Shown here piece after piece: positions 1-9,746 of a stretch of DNA of 50,670 nt. The notes beneath the pieces were generated by a model, which saw nothing but the letters and a program-made list of their open reading frames with translations, ran no database searches and was not told where the DNA came from. Source of the stretch: Halalkalibacter oceani (lineage in GTDB: Bacteria; Bacillota; Bacilli; Bacillales; Bacillaceae_D); assembly GCF_023715605.1 (NCBI RefSeq), contig NZ_JAMBOL010000021.1, positions 1 to 50,670 on the forward strand. Direction: 5' to 3'. A program made the translations under genes and the position numbers. Within the stretch, counting starts at the first letter, position 1. Every line of letters begins with the position of its first letter.

Positions 1-172
1 TGTGGACGGGATAAGTGCTGAAAGCATCTAAGCATGAAGCCCCCCTCAAGATGAGATTTCCCATGGAGTTAATCCAGTAAGACCCCTTAGAGATGATGAG
101 GTTGATAGGTCTGGTGTGGAAGCGTGGTGACACGTGGAGCTGACAGATACTAATCGGTCGAGGACTTATCCA
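1..172 (+). rRNA. rrl: 23S rRNA, 3' end (partial)
   Basis: The first about 172 bases match the conserved 3' end of Bacillus 23S rRNA: the helix region with AGCATGAAGCCCCCCTCAAG, the AAGCGTGGTGACACGTGGAG segment, and the terminal AATACTAAT-like and CGAGGACTT motifs. The 5' part lies outside the window. The exact mature 3' end is an estimate placed just after the AGGACTTATCC segment. In B. subtilis this position is the rrnA operon, followed by csfB, which agrees with the downstream order here. Confidence 0.96.
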
Positions 173-400
173 AGCCATTCTTGATACTTGCATAATCATG
201 ATCTAGTTTTGAAAGAATCAAGTCCATGTCCCTGCCTTTTCGGGACATGGACGCAGCAATGTGCGGAGTCGCTACAAGTTTTTCAAAGTCTAGAGAGGAG
301 TGGGGTTCTCCACTCTAGACGAGTAGCGTACGGAGCCATTGCGACTTCCCCGATATAGATTGATCAAAGAGAACCTGACAAGGTAATCTCTCGATCAAAA
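173..400 (+). other. 23S-5S spacer with three stem-loops
   Basis: The spacer is almost entirely foldable. A perfect 11-bp stem lies at 222-232/242-252. A stem with arms 288-295 and 313-320 is enclosed by short complements near 270-275/323-328 and GCAATG/CATTGC. A third hairpin (360-365 with 393-398, extended by AGAGA/TCTCT) ends two bases before 5S. None is followed by a T run, so they look like precursor-processing structures and not terminators. No tRNA gene is present in the spacer. Confidence 0.7.
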
Positions 401-517
401 GTCCGGTGGCGATAGCGAAGAGGTCACACCCGTTCCCATGCCGAACACGGTCGTTAAGCTCTTCAGCGCCAATGGTAGTTGGAGGCTTCCTCCTGCAAGA
501 GTAGGACGTTGCCGGGC
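401..517 (+). rRNA. rrf: 5S rRNA
   Basis: About 117 bases match Bacillus 5S rRNA: GGTGGCGATAGCGAAGAGGT at the 5' end, the CACACCCGTTCCCATGCCGA core, GTTAAGCTCTTCAGCGCC, and GAGAGTAGGACG-like 3' sequence. The ends pair (CCGG-TGGC with GTTGCCGGG). Ends are set by this terminal helix and may be off by one or two bases. RNase M5, which matures this RNA, is encoded in the same window (rnmV). Confidence 0.96.
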
Positions 518-523
518 GATAAA

Positions 524-555
524 GTACAATCCAAGCGGATTGTGCTTTTTTTGTA
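524..555 (+). terminator. rRNA operon terminator
   Basis: The stem ACAATCC/GGATTGT with a four-base loop, extended by GC and followed by a run of seven T, lies directly after 5S. It is a standard rho-independent terminator for the rRNA operon. The next 220 bases up to the chemoreceptor gene are AT-rich and hold no recognised gene. Confidence 0.9.
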
Positions 556-774
556 TGTTTGAAAGTAAAGGACACTGGTTTGAGAGAACAAGGGACTTTT
601 CATGAGAAAGCCAAGGGTACGGTGTAATGAAGCAACGAAGCAAAATGTCAAGTTCCCTCTTTGGCTGCTTCATAAATAGTTGAGGAATAATTATTAAAAA
701 TAGTATGAACATTCAAATTTTTATATTATGATATAGAATGTTAGCAATGACCTAGTAAGAAAGTGGGGGATAGG

Positions 775-2454
775 ATGAAAAGCATTAAGTCAAAAATAGT
801 ACTTGGTTTTTCAATCATTATTTGTATTCTATTATCATTTTCTGCTTACAGTATTTATAGCATTCAGCAAACGACAGAATCGATTGAACAGCTCCGATCA
901 GAAAAAGTTCCCGTTGTGATAATGAGAGAAAGATTAGCACTTAATATTGCAGAAAGGCTTGCTTTGTCCAATAATTATGTGTTAGCCGGGAGAGATGAGA
1001 CCTTGCAGCAATTCGAGGAATTAACGACAGAGAGCAAGGCGCTGGAAAATTGGCTAGCTGAAAATACGAATGATGATGAAATAAATGAATTAATCATTCA
1101 AAGTGATGTGTGGGCCACCTTGTTAGAAACAGAAATTTTTGTACGCTCCGATACGGAAGATAACGATCAGGCGATCCGGATGCTTTCCTCCCAGGTGACC
1201 CCTTTGGCGAACCGGCTTATGGAAGGTCATAAAGAGGGAGCCGAGAGGGAGGAGCAAGAGCTTTCTCTCCAGCTGGATGAGATGGCGAGAGGAAGCATTC
1301 AGCTTCTAAATGTAACCGCTATCATAGCAGGGAGCGTGTTCGTTCTCAGTATCATGATTGCCTTATTTATGGCGAATCTTATTGTAAAGCCGTTAAAGAT
1401 GCTGTTGCAAAGAGTGAAAATTGTGGCGACCGGCGATTTATCAATGGATCAAATTTCGATACGGACAAAGGACGAGGTAGGCCAACTGTCGGAGGCTTTT
1501 AATGACATGACAGGAAGTTTAAGAAGTCTGTTGAAAAAGACATGGGGCATGTCGGATCAAGTAGCGGCGACAGCAGAGCAGCTGTCAGCGAGTTCACAAG
1601 AAACGGCTGCAGCAACGAATCAGATAGCCGGGGCGATTCAAACGGTTTCTACAGCTTCCGAACAAGGGGTACGTCAAGCGAAAGAAAGCAGTATCTCGGC
1701 CGGGCATGTAAATGACGGGATTCACAAAATTACCGAGGCGGCAAATGGAGTGGAGCAGCTGGCAGACGAGGCTTCGCGTCAGGCTCTGGAAGGAGAAGAG
1801 GCAATAGAACAGGCTGCCGAACAAATAAATACAATTCAACAAACGGTTACGCAGGCGGCGGAGCTTATTCACCAATTAGGCGAGCAGTCTAAAGAAATTG
1901 ATCAAGTCGTGACCCTTATTACAACAATTGCTGAGCAGACGAATTTGTTAGCGTTAAATGCGGCGATCGAAGCAGCGCGGGCAGGTGAGCATGGTAAAGG
2001 CTTTGCCGTTGTCGCTGATGAAGTGCGGAAGCTGGCAGAAGAATCCCGCCAGTCAGCTCAGAAAATAGCTGGGATGCTCGAGCTGATTCAAAAGGGCACA
2101 GTGCAGGCGGTCGATGAAATGAGCAAAGGTACAGCGGAAGTGGAAGCGGGTACAAAAGCCGTTCACAAAGTTGGTGAGTCGTTTACAAGTATCGCCGCGG
2201 CAATTGAGCGCGTGACAGGAGAAATGAGTCATGTCTCGGCAGCGACAAAGCAAATCTTGCAGCATACAGGCCAGCTCAATGAGGCTCTCACTTCGATGGA
2301 ATATGTCTCTGTTCAAAATGCAGAATCTGCTCAAGCCGTTGCCGCCAGTGCCGAGGAGCAGCTGGCATCGATGGAGGAAATCGCCAGTTCGGCAGAAGCA
2401 TTAAGTCAACTGTCGGTAGAGCTGCAAGGTGCTGTCGGCAAGTTTACGCTATAG
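775..2454 (+). CDS. Methyl-accepting chemotaxis protein (4HB sensor, HAMP)
   Basis: Membrane chemoreceptor of about 559 residues. TM1 lies at about residues 7-27, followed by a roughly 150-residue helical extracellular sensor resembling the 4HB_MCP type, then TM2 at about 178-203, a HAMP domain at about 204-256, and a long coiled-coil signalling domain. The hyperconserved hairpin tip [18 protein letters not shown] (about 387-404) contacts CheA/CheW. There is no C-terminal pentapeptide tether. An in-frame GTG lies at 763, but GGGGGA sits six bases before the ATG at 775, so 775 is preferred. The ligand is unknown. The gene is absent from this position in B. subtilis, where csfB follows the rRNA operon, so it is likely an accessory insertion together with the convergent oxidoreductase gene. 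Confidence 0.93.
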   Translation: MKSIKSKIVLGFSIIICILLSFSAYSIYSIQQTTESIEQLRSEKVPVVIMRERLALNIAERLALSNNYVLAGRDETLQQFEELTTESKALENWLAENTNDDEINELIIQSDVWATLLETEIFVRSDTEDNDQAIRMLSSQVTPLANRLMEGHKEGAEREEQELSLQLDEMARGSIQLLNVTAIIAGSVFVLSIMIALFMANLIVKPLKMLLQRVKIVATGDLSMDQISIRTKDEVGQLSEAFNDMTGSLRSLLKKTWGMSDQVAATAEQLSASSQETAAATNQIAGAIQTVSTASEQGVRQAKESSISAGHVNDGIHKITEAANGVEQLADEASRQALEGEEAIEQAAEQINTIQQTVTQAAELIHQLGEQSKEIDQVVTLITTIAEQTNLLALNAAIEAARAGEHGKGFAVVADEVRKLAEESRQSAQKIAGMLELIQKGTVQAVDEMSKGTAEVEAGTKAVHKVGESFTSIAAAIERVTGEMSHVSAATKQILQHTGQLNEALTSMEYVSVQNAESAQAVAASAEEQLASMEEIASSAEALSQLSVELQGAVGKFTL

Positions 2455-2502
2455 GCGAGGATTAAAGATAGTTTCAAAAGACTGAGAAGTTGGCAGCGAA
2501 AA

Positions 2503-2537
2503 GTGAGCAGAGAAAGACAGATGCTTTCCCTGCTCAC
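2503..2537. terminator. Shared terminator candidate between convergent genes
   Basis: The inverted repeat GTGAGCAG (2503-2510) and CTGCTCAC (2530-2537) is extended inward by GAAAG/CTTTC with one mismatch, and lies between the two convergent stop codons. Neither side has a long T run, so termination efficiency is uncertain. Its position fits a bidirectional terminator for the chemoreceptor and the oxidoreductase. Confidence 0.5.
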
Positions 2538-2544
2538 GAAACCT

Positions 2545-4593
2545 TTAGTCTAAACTGATCTTTTCGACATTGACGCGGCCAGAGAAAAAGGTAGCTCCGC
2601 CGCCCATATCTGCCAATCGATCTGGGGTGAGGGCATTGACCGTTTGCTTTTTTCCCGGCATATCAGCCCAGAGTCCCTGGCTGACGACAACGCCGGGAAG
2701 GACGTTATCTCCGACAGCGGCCGTCAGCTCGCATTCACCGCGCGCATTCCAGAGGCGGACAAGCTCGCCATCCTCGATATTTAAAGTTTCCGCATCTTTT
2801 TTGTTCATATGAATCTTCGCTGTCTTTTCCAGTTTAATATGCTTTTCGTTGTTGGAAAAGGTTGAGTTCAGGAAATTATGATTTGGACCCGGTACGAATA
2901 AAAATGGAAACTCCTCTTCTTCGACAAGCGGCGTATATGTCGGGAGAGGAGGATGACCATCCTTGGCCATCAGCTCGGAATACAACTCAATTTTTCCGCT
3001 CGGCGTATCGAGCTTCTTCAATGAAAATGAACTCCGATCAGCTTTGACGTAGTGGTTTTTGACCAAATCCTCGTAGCGGATATGCTTGATAAAAGGGTTG
3101 TTCGACTGCGCAAGCGTCTCTTGAATCAGTTCTTCATCGGAAGCCTGGAGAGCCTCGTCGTCATAGCCCATTGCCGCTGCCAACAGACGGAATACCTCCA
3201 TATTCGATTTGCTTTCGCCATATGGCTCGACAACAGGCTGCTGCAGTTGCATATAGTGATGCCAGTAAGAGGCATAAAAGTCGGTTTGTTCAAAGGCCGA
3301 GGTCGCCGGTAGGACGATATCGGCGTACTTGGCCGTTTCTGTTAAAAAGAGATCGTGCACGACGGTGAACAAGTCGTCGCGGCTTAATCCTTTTCGGACT
3401 TTATTGCTCTCCGGTGTGACAACAGCCGGATTGGCATTGTAAACAAATAATGAATAAACCGGAGGATCGGCTTCAAGCAGCACCTTGCCGAGCTGATTCA
3501 TATTAAACGTTCTCGTCTGCTTGTTCTCAAGTAAGTCCGGACGCTGGAGCGCTGCGCTATTATGGCGCAAAAAGCTTTTATTTGACTTAATTGCCCCCCC
3601 TCCTTTTACTTGCCAGGCCCCGGTGAGAGCCGGGAGACAGGCGATGGTGCGGACAATCATTCCGCCATTATCATGGTGCTGGAGTCCGTTGCCGATCCGG
3701 ATAAACGATGGTGACGTTGTTCCGTACATCCGTGTCAGCGCGTAAATATCATCGACAGGCACGCCGGTAATCTCGGAAACCGTTTGTGGATCGTACTGTT
3801 GGACATGCTCCTCCAGCTCCGCATAGCCGACGGTGAATTCCTTCATAAAGTCGCGATCGACCATCTTTTCAGCAAAGAGGATATGCATCATTCCGAGCGC
3901 CAGTGCGCTATCGGTGCCGGGACGGATCGGAATGAACCAGTCGGCCATCCGTCCTGTCTGGTTTTTATGGACATCGATTACGACAATTTTAGCGCCGTTT
4001 TTCCGGGCTTTCTGGGCAATCGTCATTTGATGCATATTCGTGCTGACGGCATTGATGCCCCACATGATGAACAGCTTCGTTTCCGTCGTTTCCTCAGGGT
4101 CTGTTCCGACGCTGCCGCCCATCGTATACTTATAGCCGGTTGAGCCGGCGACAGAGCAGATTGCCCGCTCGAGCTGACTCGCTCCGAGCCGGTAAAAAAA
4201 GCGGCGATCCATTCCTTCGGCGTTACTATTTCCCATATTGCCGTAAAAGCTGTAAGGAAGAATGGACTCTGGTCCATGTTCCTTTATGAAACGCTTCCAG
4301 TTTGAGACAATCGTTTCAATCGCCTCGTCCCATGTAATCGGCGTAAAGCTACCGTCTCCTTTTTTCCCCGTTCGTTTTAAGGGAGTGGTCAGTCTTTTCG
4401 GATCGTAGAGTCGATCCGTCATATGGCGGACTTTGTTGCAAATGTTTCCTTTCGTGACCGGATGATCGGGATCTCCTTCGATTTTAACGATTTTCCCGTT
4501 TTCTTTATGCACGAGAAGGCCGCACTGATCTGGACAATCAAGTGAACATACAGATGGAAAAATTCCGTCTTTTTTCAATAGGTTTGCATGCAT
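2545..4593 (-). CDS. Molybdopterin-dependent oxidoreductase (YoaE-like)
   Basis: A 682-residue protein of the bis-molybdopterin guanine dinucleotide enzyme superfamily (formate dehydrogenase/DMSO reductase type). The N-terminus has a [4Fe-4S] motif with Cys16, Cys20, Cys24 and Cys52, followed by the family signature around TKGNICNKV. The middle has typical cofactor-binding segments (GPESILPYSFYGN, MWGINAVSTNMHQ, LPALTGAWQVKGGG). The C-terminus has the beta-barrel dinucleotide-binding domain (MNKKDAETLNIEDGELVRLWN). No twin-arginine signal is visible, so a cytoplasmic enzyme is likely. GAGGGG precedes the ATG. No partner subunit or cofactor genes are adjacent. The substrate cannot be inferred; B. 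subtilis YoaE is the closest family I recall. It is not part of this locus in B. subtilis. Confidence 0.9.
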   Translation of the reverse strand: MHANLLKKDGIFPSVCSLDCPDQCGLLVHKENGKIVKIEGDPDHPVTKGNICNKVRHMTDRLYDPKRLTTPLKRTGKKGDGSFTPITWDEAIETIVSNWKRFIKEHGPESILPYSFYGNMGNSNAEGMDRRFFYRLGASQLERAICSVAGSTGYKYTMGGSVGTDPEETTETKLFIMWGINAVSTNMHQMTIAQKARKNGAKIVVIDVHKNQTGRMADWFIPIRPGTDSALALGMMHILFAEKMVDRDFMKEFTVGYAELEEHVQQYDPQTVSEITGVPVDDIYALTRMYGTTSPSFIRIGNGLQHHDNGGMIVRTIACLPALTGAWQVKGGGAIKSNKSFLRHNSAALQRPDLLENKQTRTFNMNQLGKVLLEADPPVYSLFVYNANPAVVTPESNKVRKGLSRDDLFTVVHDLFLTETAKYADIVLPATSAFEQTDFYASYWHHYMQLQQPVVEPYGESKSNMEVFRLLAAAMGYDDEALQASDEELIQETLAQSNNPFIKHIRYEDLVKNHYVKADRSSFSLKKLDTPSGKIELYSELMAKDGHPPLPTYTPLVEEEEFPFLFVPGPNHNFLNSTFSNNEKHIKLEKTAKIHMNKKDAETLNIEDGELVRLWNARGECELTAAVGDNVLPGVVVSQGLWADMPGKKQTVNALTPDRLADMGGGATFFSGRVNVEKISLD

Positions 4594-4757
4594 ATCATCT
4601 AATCCCCTCGAAAAATAAAGTTACTAGATTATATCATTTAATGGAATCGTAGAAAAGGGAGGGGGGTACACGCACGTTGATCTGCTGTAATGAATATGAT
4701 AGTGAAAACGTATGAAACGGCGTCGCAGCGCCGATAATGATGGCAGAGGTGATTGAA

Positions 4758-4961
4758 ATGCCAGTAAAAAAGTCGATGATCATTCGTCTTGGCGACACTT
4801 GTGTCTTATGTAAGCAGCAGATGGAAGACGGAATTCATCTGTGCGAGGTTCATGTATGTGAAGAATGTGAACGGAAGCTTGTTGATGTGAATGTCGATGA
4901 TCAAACGTATCCTCTTTACGTGGAGAAGCTGCGGCAGCTTTCACTTGAGCGTTTTTTATAA
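4758..4961 (+). CDS. csfB: Anti-sigma-G factor Gin (CsfB)
   Basis: Small zinc-binding protein of 67 residues. CsfB/Gin binds and holds sigma-G inactive in the forespore until engulfment, and also acts on sigma-E in the mother cell. The two cysteine pairs (DTCVLCKQ and HVCEECER) with HLC between them, and the tail ending in YVEKLRQLSL, match the B. subtilis protein in layout and length. The ATG at 4758 is preferred over upstream in-frame ATGs at 4737 and 4740 because GAGGTGATT precedes it. In B. subtilis the gene is made by sigma-F; no convincing sigma-F promoter could be read here. xpaC and yaaN, which normally follow, are missing. Confidence 0.85.
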   Translation: MPVKKSMIIRLGDTCVLCKQQMEDGIHLCEVHVCEECERKLVDVNVDDQTYPLYVEKLRQLSLERFL

Positions 4962-4968
4962 AGAATTT

Positions 4969-4996
4969 TTGCAAGCGGGCGCCCTTCCTATATAAT
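4969..4996 (+). promoter_or_regulatory. Sigma-A promoter for yaaO-tmk operon
   Basis: TTGCAA at 4969-4974 and TATAAT at 4991-4996 with a 16-bp spacer lie about 40 bp before the yaaO start and after the csfB stop. The -10 is perfect and the spacer one base short of optimal. It separates the sporulation gene csfB from the housekeeping operon. Confidence 0.7.
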
Positions 4997-5037
4997 AGAA
5001 GAAATTAAGTAGCGTTTTCGTAAGGGGGTTCTCCTTC

Positions 5038-6483
5038 GTGGGGAAAGCACGTATTCCATTAATTCAAGCTTTGCAGGATCATCGCCGAAAGCAGCCTTAT
5101 TCCTATCATGTTCCGGGTCATAAAAATGGCCGCTTTTTTCATTCGAGCCTGAAAGCTGATTTTCAAGGAGCGCTCGGCTATGACGTCACAGAGCTGATCG
5201 GTCTCGATGACCTGCATGCGCCGGAGGGACCGATCAAGGAGGCGCAGGATGCCGCGGCCAGGCTGTACGGCGCCCGCGAAAGCTTCTTTCTTGTCGGGGG
5301 GACGACAGTTGGAAACTTAGCGACATTATATGCTTTGTTTTCACGCGGCGATACGGTATTTATTCAGCGCAACAGCCACAAGTCGGTCTTCCATGCAGCC
5401 GAGATCGCCGGCGTGCAGCCGGTTCTGATCGGGCCGGAATATGATGAGGGCACCGGGCATGCAGTCGGCCTTACCGCGGCTGCACTTGAGGCTGCACTCG
5501 CACGCTATCCCGAAGGAAAAGGACTTGTGCTGACCTATCCGAATTATTTTGGCGTCAGTCTGGCGATCGAGCCGGTACTGGAGGTGGCGAAGAAGGCGGG
5601 TCTGCTTGTCGTCGTCGACGAGGCTCATGGGGCTCATTTTTGCTTAGGGGAGCCGTTTCCGCCGTCGGCCTTAACAGCAGGAGCGGATGCCGTCGTTCAA
5701 TCAGCGCATAAAATGCTGCCGGCCTTGACGATGAGCTCGTATCTTCATTTGAACGGCACGCTGACTCAAGCACAGTGCGGCAACGTGAAGGAGGCGCTGG
5801 CGATGTTCCAGTCGAGCAGCCCGTCTTATTTGCTGCTTGCGTCGCTTGACGGGGCGAGGGCGTATCTTGAAGAGCTGGACGCGAATGACATTCGTTCGAT
5901 CCTGGATGAGGTGGATCAGCTGAAGCAACGGCTCGCTAAAATTGAGCAAATAAAAATCATAAATTGGCCGGAAGAAAGGTATCATTTCGATCCGTTAAAA
6001 GTTACAATTAAATCAAATACAAATCTAACAGGCTATCAGCTTCAGGAGCTTTTTTATCAGATAGGGCTTTATCCGGAAATGGCCGATGAATGTCATGTGC
6101 TGTTAACGCTCGGCCTTGGCAGGGGAGCGGTACCGCAGCGGGCGATCGATCAATTACAAGAGCTGTTAAGTCCGCATGAATTGGTGCCTGAGGTTAAGCA
6201 GCTTCCAATTGACATCAGCCGGGTGACAAGGCTTCATGCCTTTGCTGGAGAGCTGGCTCATATGCCGAAGCAACGTGTCCGCTTACAGGAAGCGAGCGGC
6301 AGGATTGCCGCTGAAACGATCATTCCGTACCCTCCGGGGATTCCGCTTGTGCTTAAAGGGGAAATGATCACGGAGCGTGCAGTGGAAAGCATTCGCCGGC
6401 TGCAGCGGGCCGGGGCGACATTTCAGGGAAGTCAGCCGGAGCTTGAATCGGTTTTAGTGACAGAGTTGGAGGAAAGACAATGA
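5038..6483 (+). CDS. yaaO: PLP-dependent Orn/Lys/Arg decarboxylase family protein (YaaO)
   Basis: A 481-residue fold-type I PLP enzyme of the Orn/Lys/Arg decarboxylase family. The start [11 protein letters not shown] and the segment [18 protein letters not shown] are characteristic. The probable Schiff-base lysine is about Lys225 in SAHKMLP, preceded by the PLP-binding [10 protein letters not shown]. The smaller C-terminal decarboxylase domain is present. Length equals B. subtilis YaaO (about 480). The exact substrate amino acid is not established. The start is GTG at 5038 behind AAGGGGG. It overlaps tmk by four bases (ATGA), so the two are translationally coupled. Confidence 0.9.
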   Translation: MGKARIPLIQALQDHRRKQPYSYHVPGHKNGRFFHSSLKADFQGALGYDVTELIGLDDLHAPEGPIKEAQDAAARLYGARESFFLVGGTTVGNLATLYALFSRGDTVFIQRNSHKSVFHAAEIAGVQPVLIGPEYDEGTGHAVGLTAAALEAALARYPEGKGLVLTYPNYFGVSLAIEPVLEVAKKAGLLVVVDEAHGAHFCLGEPFPPSALTAGADAVVQSAHKMLPALTMSSYLHLNGTLTQAQCGNVKEALAMFQSSSPSYLLLASLDGARAYLEELDANDIRSILDEVDQLKQRLAKIEQIKIINWPEERYHFDPLKVTIKSNTNLTGYQLQELFYQIGLYPEMADECHVLLTLGLGRGAVPQRAIDQLQELLSPHELVPEVKQLPIDISRVTRLHAFAGELAHMPKQRVRLQEASGRIAAETIIPYPPGIPLVLKGEMITERAVESIRRLQRAGATFQGSQPELESVLVTELEERQ

Positions 6484-7124
6484 AGGAAGGGCTTTTTATT
6501 ACCGTAGAAGGCGGAGAAGGAGCTGGCAAAACGAGCGTGTTGCACTACATTGAAGCTCGTTTGCGGCAGGAAGGGCATAAGGTGATGCGCACAAGAGAGC
6601 CTGGTGGCATTGATATATCCGAGCAAATCAGAGCGGTGATACTCGATGTCGCCCATACAAAAATGGATGCCCGCACCGAAGCGCTGTTATACGCTGCCGC
6701 CCGCCGTCAGCACCTCGTCGAAAAGGTCATTCCGGCATTACAGGCAGGCACGATTGTGTTGTGTGACCGCTTTATTGACAGCAGCCTTGTGTATCAAGGT
6801 TATGCAAGAGGGATTGGTTTTAAAGAAGTAAAAGCGATAAATGAGTTTGCGATTGAAGGGTACATGCCGGACATCACGCTCTATTTTGACGTGGAGCCCG
6901 AGGTGGGACTCGCCAGAATTGAAGCTGACCGCAACCGTGAGCTGAACCGGCTTGATCAGGAGAACCTCCGCTTTCATCAGGAGGTGCGCGCGGGTTACCA
7001 GCTCGTGCTTGACCAATTTCCCGAGCGAATCAGGCGCATTGACGCCAATCGGGCGATCGAGCATGTACAGGAAGAGGCGCTTCGTCAGGTGAAAGCATTT
7101 TTAGATGCTCAAATGATAAAGTAG
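6480..7124 (+). CDS. tmk: Thymidylate kinase
   Basis: A 214-residue cytoplasmic kinase that converts dTMP to dTDP for DNA synthesis. The P-loop GGEGAGKTS is at residues 11-19, followed by the dTMP-binding [13 protein letters not shown] segment, the [12 protein letters not shown] motif and a lid region with arginines. Length is normal for bacterial Tmk. The ATG overlaps the yaaO stop codon. It opens a run of replication-related genes (holB, ricT, yabA). Confidence 0.97.
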   Translation: MKEGLFITVEGGEGAGKTSVLHYIEARLRQEGHKVMRTREPGGIDISEQIRAVILDVAHTKMDARTEALLYAAARRQHLVEKVIPALQAGTIVLCDRFIDSSLVYQGYARGIGFKEVKAINEFAIEGYMPDITLYFDVEPEVGLARIEADRNRELNRLDQENLRFHQEVRAGYQLVLDQFPERIRRIDANRAIEHVQEEALRQVKAFLDAQMIK

Positions 7125-7146
7125 CACGATTATGAAAAGGAGCTGA

Positions 7147-7482
<336 letters not shown>

Positions 7483-7495
7483 GGTGGAAAGAGCC

Positions 7496-8485
7496 ATGCA
7501 ATCATGGGAGCAATTAAGCGTCATGCAGCCGAGAGTGGTGCTCATGCTGACGAAAGTAATTGAAAGGAACCGCCTGGCGCATGCCTATTTGTTCGAAGGC
7601 AGCAGCGGGACAGGAAAACAGCAGGTGGCTCTTCAGTTAGCGAAGAGCTTCTTTTGCCGGAACCGGACGGGGGCCGAGCCGTGCCAAACGTGCCGTGATT
7701 GCCGCCGGATTGAACACGGCAATCATCCGGATGTTCATTTTATCGAGCCGGACGGGCAGTCGATCAAGAAGCATCAGGTTGAATACTTGCAAAAGGAATT
7801 TACATATAGAGGCGTCGAGTCGGGAAAGAAAGTTTATCTCATCAATGATGCTGATCTCATGACGGCCAGTGCGGCAAACAGCATGCTGAAATTTTTAGAA
7901 GAGCCGACAGCGGACACGTTGGCGGTGCTGATGACGGAGCGGCGTCAGAAAATCCTGCCGACGATTCAGTCGCGCAGTCAGCAGCTCAGCTTCGCTCCCT
8001 TGCCGCGGCAGTTGTTTGTAGACAAGCTTGAAGCAGAAGGAATTTCCAGCGGAAATGCGGTTTTATTGGCTGGATTAACAACAAATTACAGTGAGGCAAT
8101 CACTCTATTAGAGGGAGATTGGATTGCGAAAGCACGAAGCGTAGTGATACAATTGATGGAAGAGCTTTATCAACGGCCCAATCAAGTTTTATTTACGTTG
8201 CAGGAAAAGTGGCTTCCTTTATGTAAGGAGCGCTGGCAGCAGGAAAAAGGCCTTGATATGATGCTCTTATGGCTGAGAGATGTGATGTATACGAAAGTCG
8301 GAAAGCAGGACGGTCTGACCTACATTGATCAGCAGAAACAAATCGAACAACAGGCGTTCTCAAGCTCGCATGATCGCGTCAGCGAAAAGATGTCATTTGT
8401 CGAGGAGGCAAAAAGGCAGCTTCAGGCCAATGCGAATCTGCAGCTCCTGATGGAGAAGCTGTTGCTTACAATACAGGAGGGATAG
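7496..8485 (+). CDS. holB: DNA polymerase III subunit delta'
   Basis: A 329-residue clamp-loader subunit. The AAA+ ATPase core starts with a P-loop-like GSSGTGK, followed by a zinc module of four cysteines in CRNRTGAEPCQTCRDC and the SRSQQ sensor region. The C-terminal helical collar domain is present. A TTG at 7448 would also open the frame, but the ATG at 7496 lies eight bases after GAGGTGG and gives the length of the B. subtilis protein. It lies in the tmk-darA-holB-ricT-yabA run. Confidence 0.95.
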   Translation: MQSWEQLSVMQPRVVLMLTKVIERNRLAHAYLFEGSSGTGKQQVALQLAKSFFCRNRTGAEPCQTCRDCRRIEHGNHPDVHFIEPDGQSIKKHQVEYLQKEFTYRGVESGKKVYLINDADLMTASAANSMLKFLEEPTADTLAVLMTERRQKILPTIQSRSQQLSFAPLPRQLFVDKLEAEGISSGNAVLLAGLTTNYSEAITLLEGDWIAKARSVVIQLMEELYQRPNQVLFTLQEKWLPLCKERWQQEKGLDMMLLWLRDVMYTKVGKQDGLTYIDQQKQIEQQAFSSSHDRVSEKMSFVEEAKRQLQANANLQLLMEKLLLTIQEG

Positions 8486-8489
8486 AAGA

Positions 8490-9317
8490 TTGCATCAAGT
8501 TGTGGGCGTCCGTTTTAAAAAAGCGGGCAAAATCTATTATTTCTCCCCTGGTACGTTTCAGTTGGAGGAAGGAGAATCCGTCATTGTTGAAACGTCAAGA
8601 GGCATTGAATACGGACGGGTTGTCATCGGAACGAAAACAGTCGGTGAAAATGATGTCGTCCTGCCGTTAAAGCAGGTAATCCGAATTGCCACACAGAAAG
8701 ACAAATTAACGGTGCAGGAAAATCTCGAAGCGGCAAAGAAAGCCTTCGATGTATGTGCAGAGAAAATAACGGCCCATGAGCTCGATATGAAGCTTGTTGA
8801 TGTGGAATATACATTTGATCGAAATAAGGTGCTGTTTTATTTTACGGCAGATGGGCGAATTGATTTTCGTGAGCTGGTGAAGGATCTGGCGGCGATTTTC
8901 CGGACGAGAATTGAATTGCGGCAAATCGGCGTACGGGACGAGGCGAAAATGCTCGGCGGTATCGGTCCTTGCGGAAGAGTGCTCTGCTGTTCCTCGTTTC
9001 TCGGTGATTTCGAGCCGGTTTCGATCAAAATGGCGAAGGATCAGAATCTTTCGCTGAACCCGGCCAAAATATCAGGGCTGTGCGGACGGCTGATGTGCTG
9101 TCTCAAATATGAGAATGACATGTATGAATCAGCGAAACAGCAGCTTCCTGATGTCGGAAAGCGCATTAAAACACCTCATGGGAAGGGGAAGGTGATTGGG
9201 CTTAATCTCCTTGAACGTTTAATTCAGGTGGAGCTGGCTGATGGAGAGCGGATTCTCGAATTCACGATGGATGAGTTATTCAACAAAGAATTTGTGCCAA
9301 CAGAAGCCACAGAATAA
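8490..9317 (+). CDS. ricT: RicT (YaaT), PSP1-domain regulator of RNA cleavage
   Basis: A 275-residue PSP1 domain protein. In B. subtilis RicT forms a complex with RicA and RicF that carries [4Fe-4S] clusters and directs RNase Y maturation of operon mRNAs. It is needed for competence, biofilm formation and sporulation. Visible cysteine motifs are GPCGRVLCCSSF and GLCGRLMCCLKY. The start is TTG at 8490, behind AGGAGGGAT, four bases after the holB stop. The C-terminus forms an acidic beta-rich tail. Confident by sequence and position. Confidence 0.95.
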   Translation: MHQVVGVRFKKAGKIYYFSPGTFQLEEGESVIVETSRGIEYGRVVIGTKTVGENDVVLPLKQVIRIATQKDKLTVQENLEAAKKAFDVCAEKITAHELDMKLVDVEYTFDRNKVLFYFTADGRIDFRELVKDLAAIFRTRIELRQIGVRDEAKMLGGIGPCGRVLCCSSFLGDFEPVSIKMAKDQNLSLNPAKISGLCGRLMCCLKYENDMYESAKQQLPDVGKRIKTPHGKGKVIGLNLLERLIQVELADGERILEFTMDELFNKEFVPTEATE

Positions 9318-9332
9318 TGAGGTGGGAGCAGA

Positions 9333-9686
9333 GTGGACAAAAAGGCAATATTTAAGCAAATGAGTCAGCTTGAAGAAAGAGTCGGTTCCTTTCATCAAGA
9401 TGTGCGCGGCCTAAAAGAACAGCTCGCTTTTTTAATAGAAGAAAACCATTCACTCCGCATTGAAAATGAAAAGCTGCGCGAACGTCTGGAAGGGCAGCAG
9501 GAAAGCGAAGCGAAGGCTGATCCGAAGAAACAACCAAATCAAAAGAAGCCTCTTGTCGGCGAAGGTTATGATAATTTAGCAAGATTATATCAAGAGGGCT
9601 TTCATATTTGTAATACACACTATGGAAGCATTCGTTCAGATGGAGATGATTGCTTATTCTGCCTGTCCTTTTTGCATCAGAAATAA
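9333..9686 (+). CDS. yabA: Replication initiation control protein YabA
   Basis: A 117-residue protein. YabA binds DnaA and the DnaN clamp and limits re-initiation. The N-terminal about 60 residues form a leucine-rich coiled coil ([20 protein letters not shown] onward). The C-terminal zinc-binding region has HICNTHYG and CLFC. The start is GTG at 9333 with GAGGTGGGAG upstream. A strong hairpin with a T run follows at once, so this gene probably ends the tmk operon. Confidence 0.95.
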   Translation: MDKKAIFKQMSQLEERVGSFHQDVRGLKEQLAFLIEENHSLRIENEKLRERLEGQQESEAKADPKKQPNQKKPLVGEGYDNLARLYQEGFHICNTHYGSIRSDGDDCLFCLSFLHQK

Positions 9687-9696
9687 GCAATATACG

Positions 9697-9746
9697 AGGT
9701 TGTCCCGTGCAGGCCGAAATGTCGGCTTGGGGGCAACCTTTTCTTT
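9697..9746 (+). terminator. Terminator after yabA
   Basis: Nested stem: AGGTTG-CCC pairs with GGG-CAACCT (one bulge), and inside it GCCGA pairs with TCGGC across AATG. TTTTCTTT follows. It is a strong rho-independent terminator between yabA and trmN6, so trmN6-rsmI is likely transcribed from its own promoter or by read-through. Confidence 0.85.

Noticed and set aside
315-712. Overlapping minus-strand open frames across the 5S gene
   Set aside because: They cover 5S rRNA and its terminator, have no ribosome site and no family resemblance.
4686-4740. Possible sigma-F promoter of csfB
   Set aside because: GTATG and CGATAAT-like boxes can be paired, but the -10 matches the consensus poorly; expected from knowledge of the gene, not shown by the sequence.
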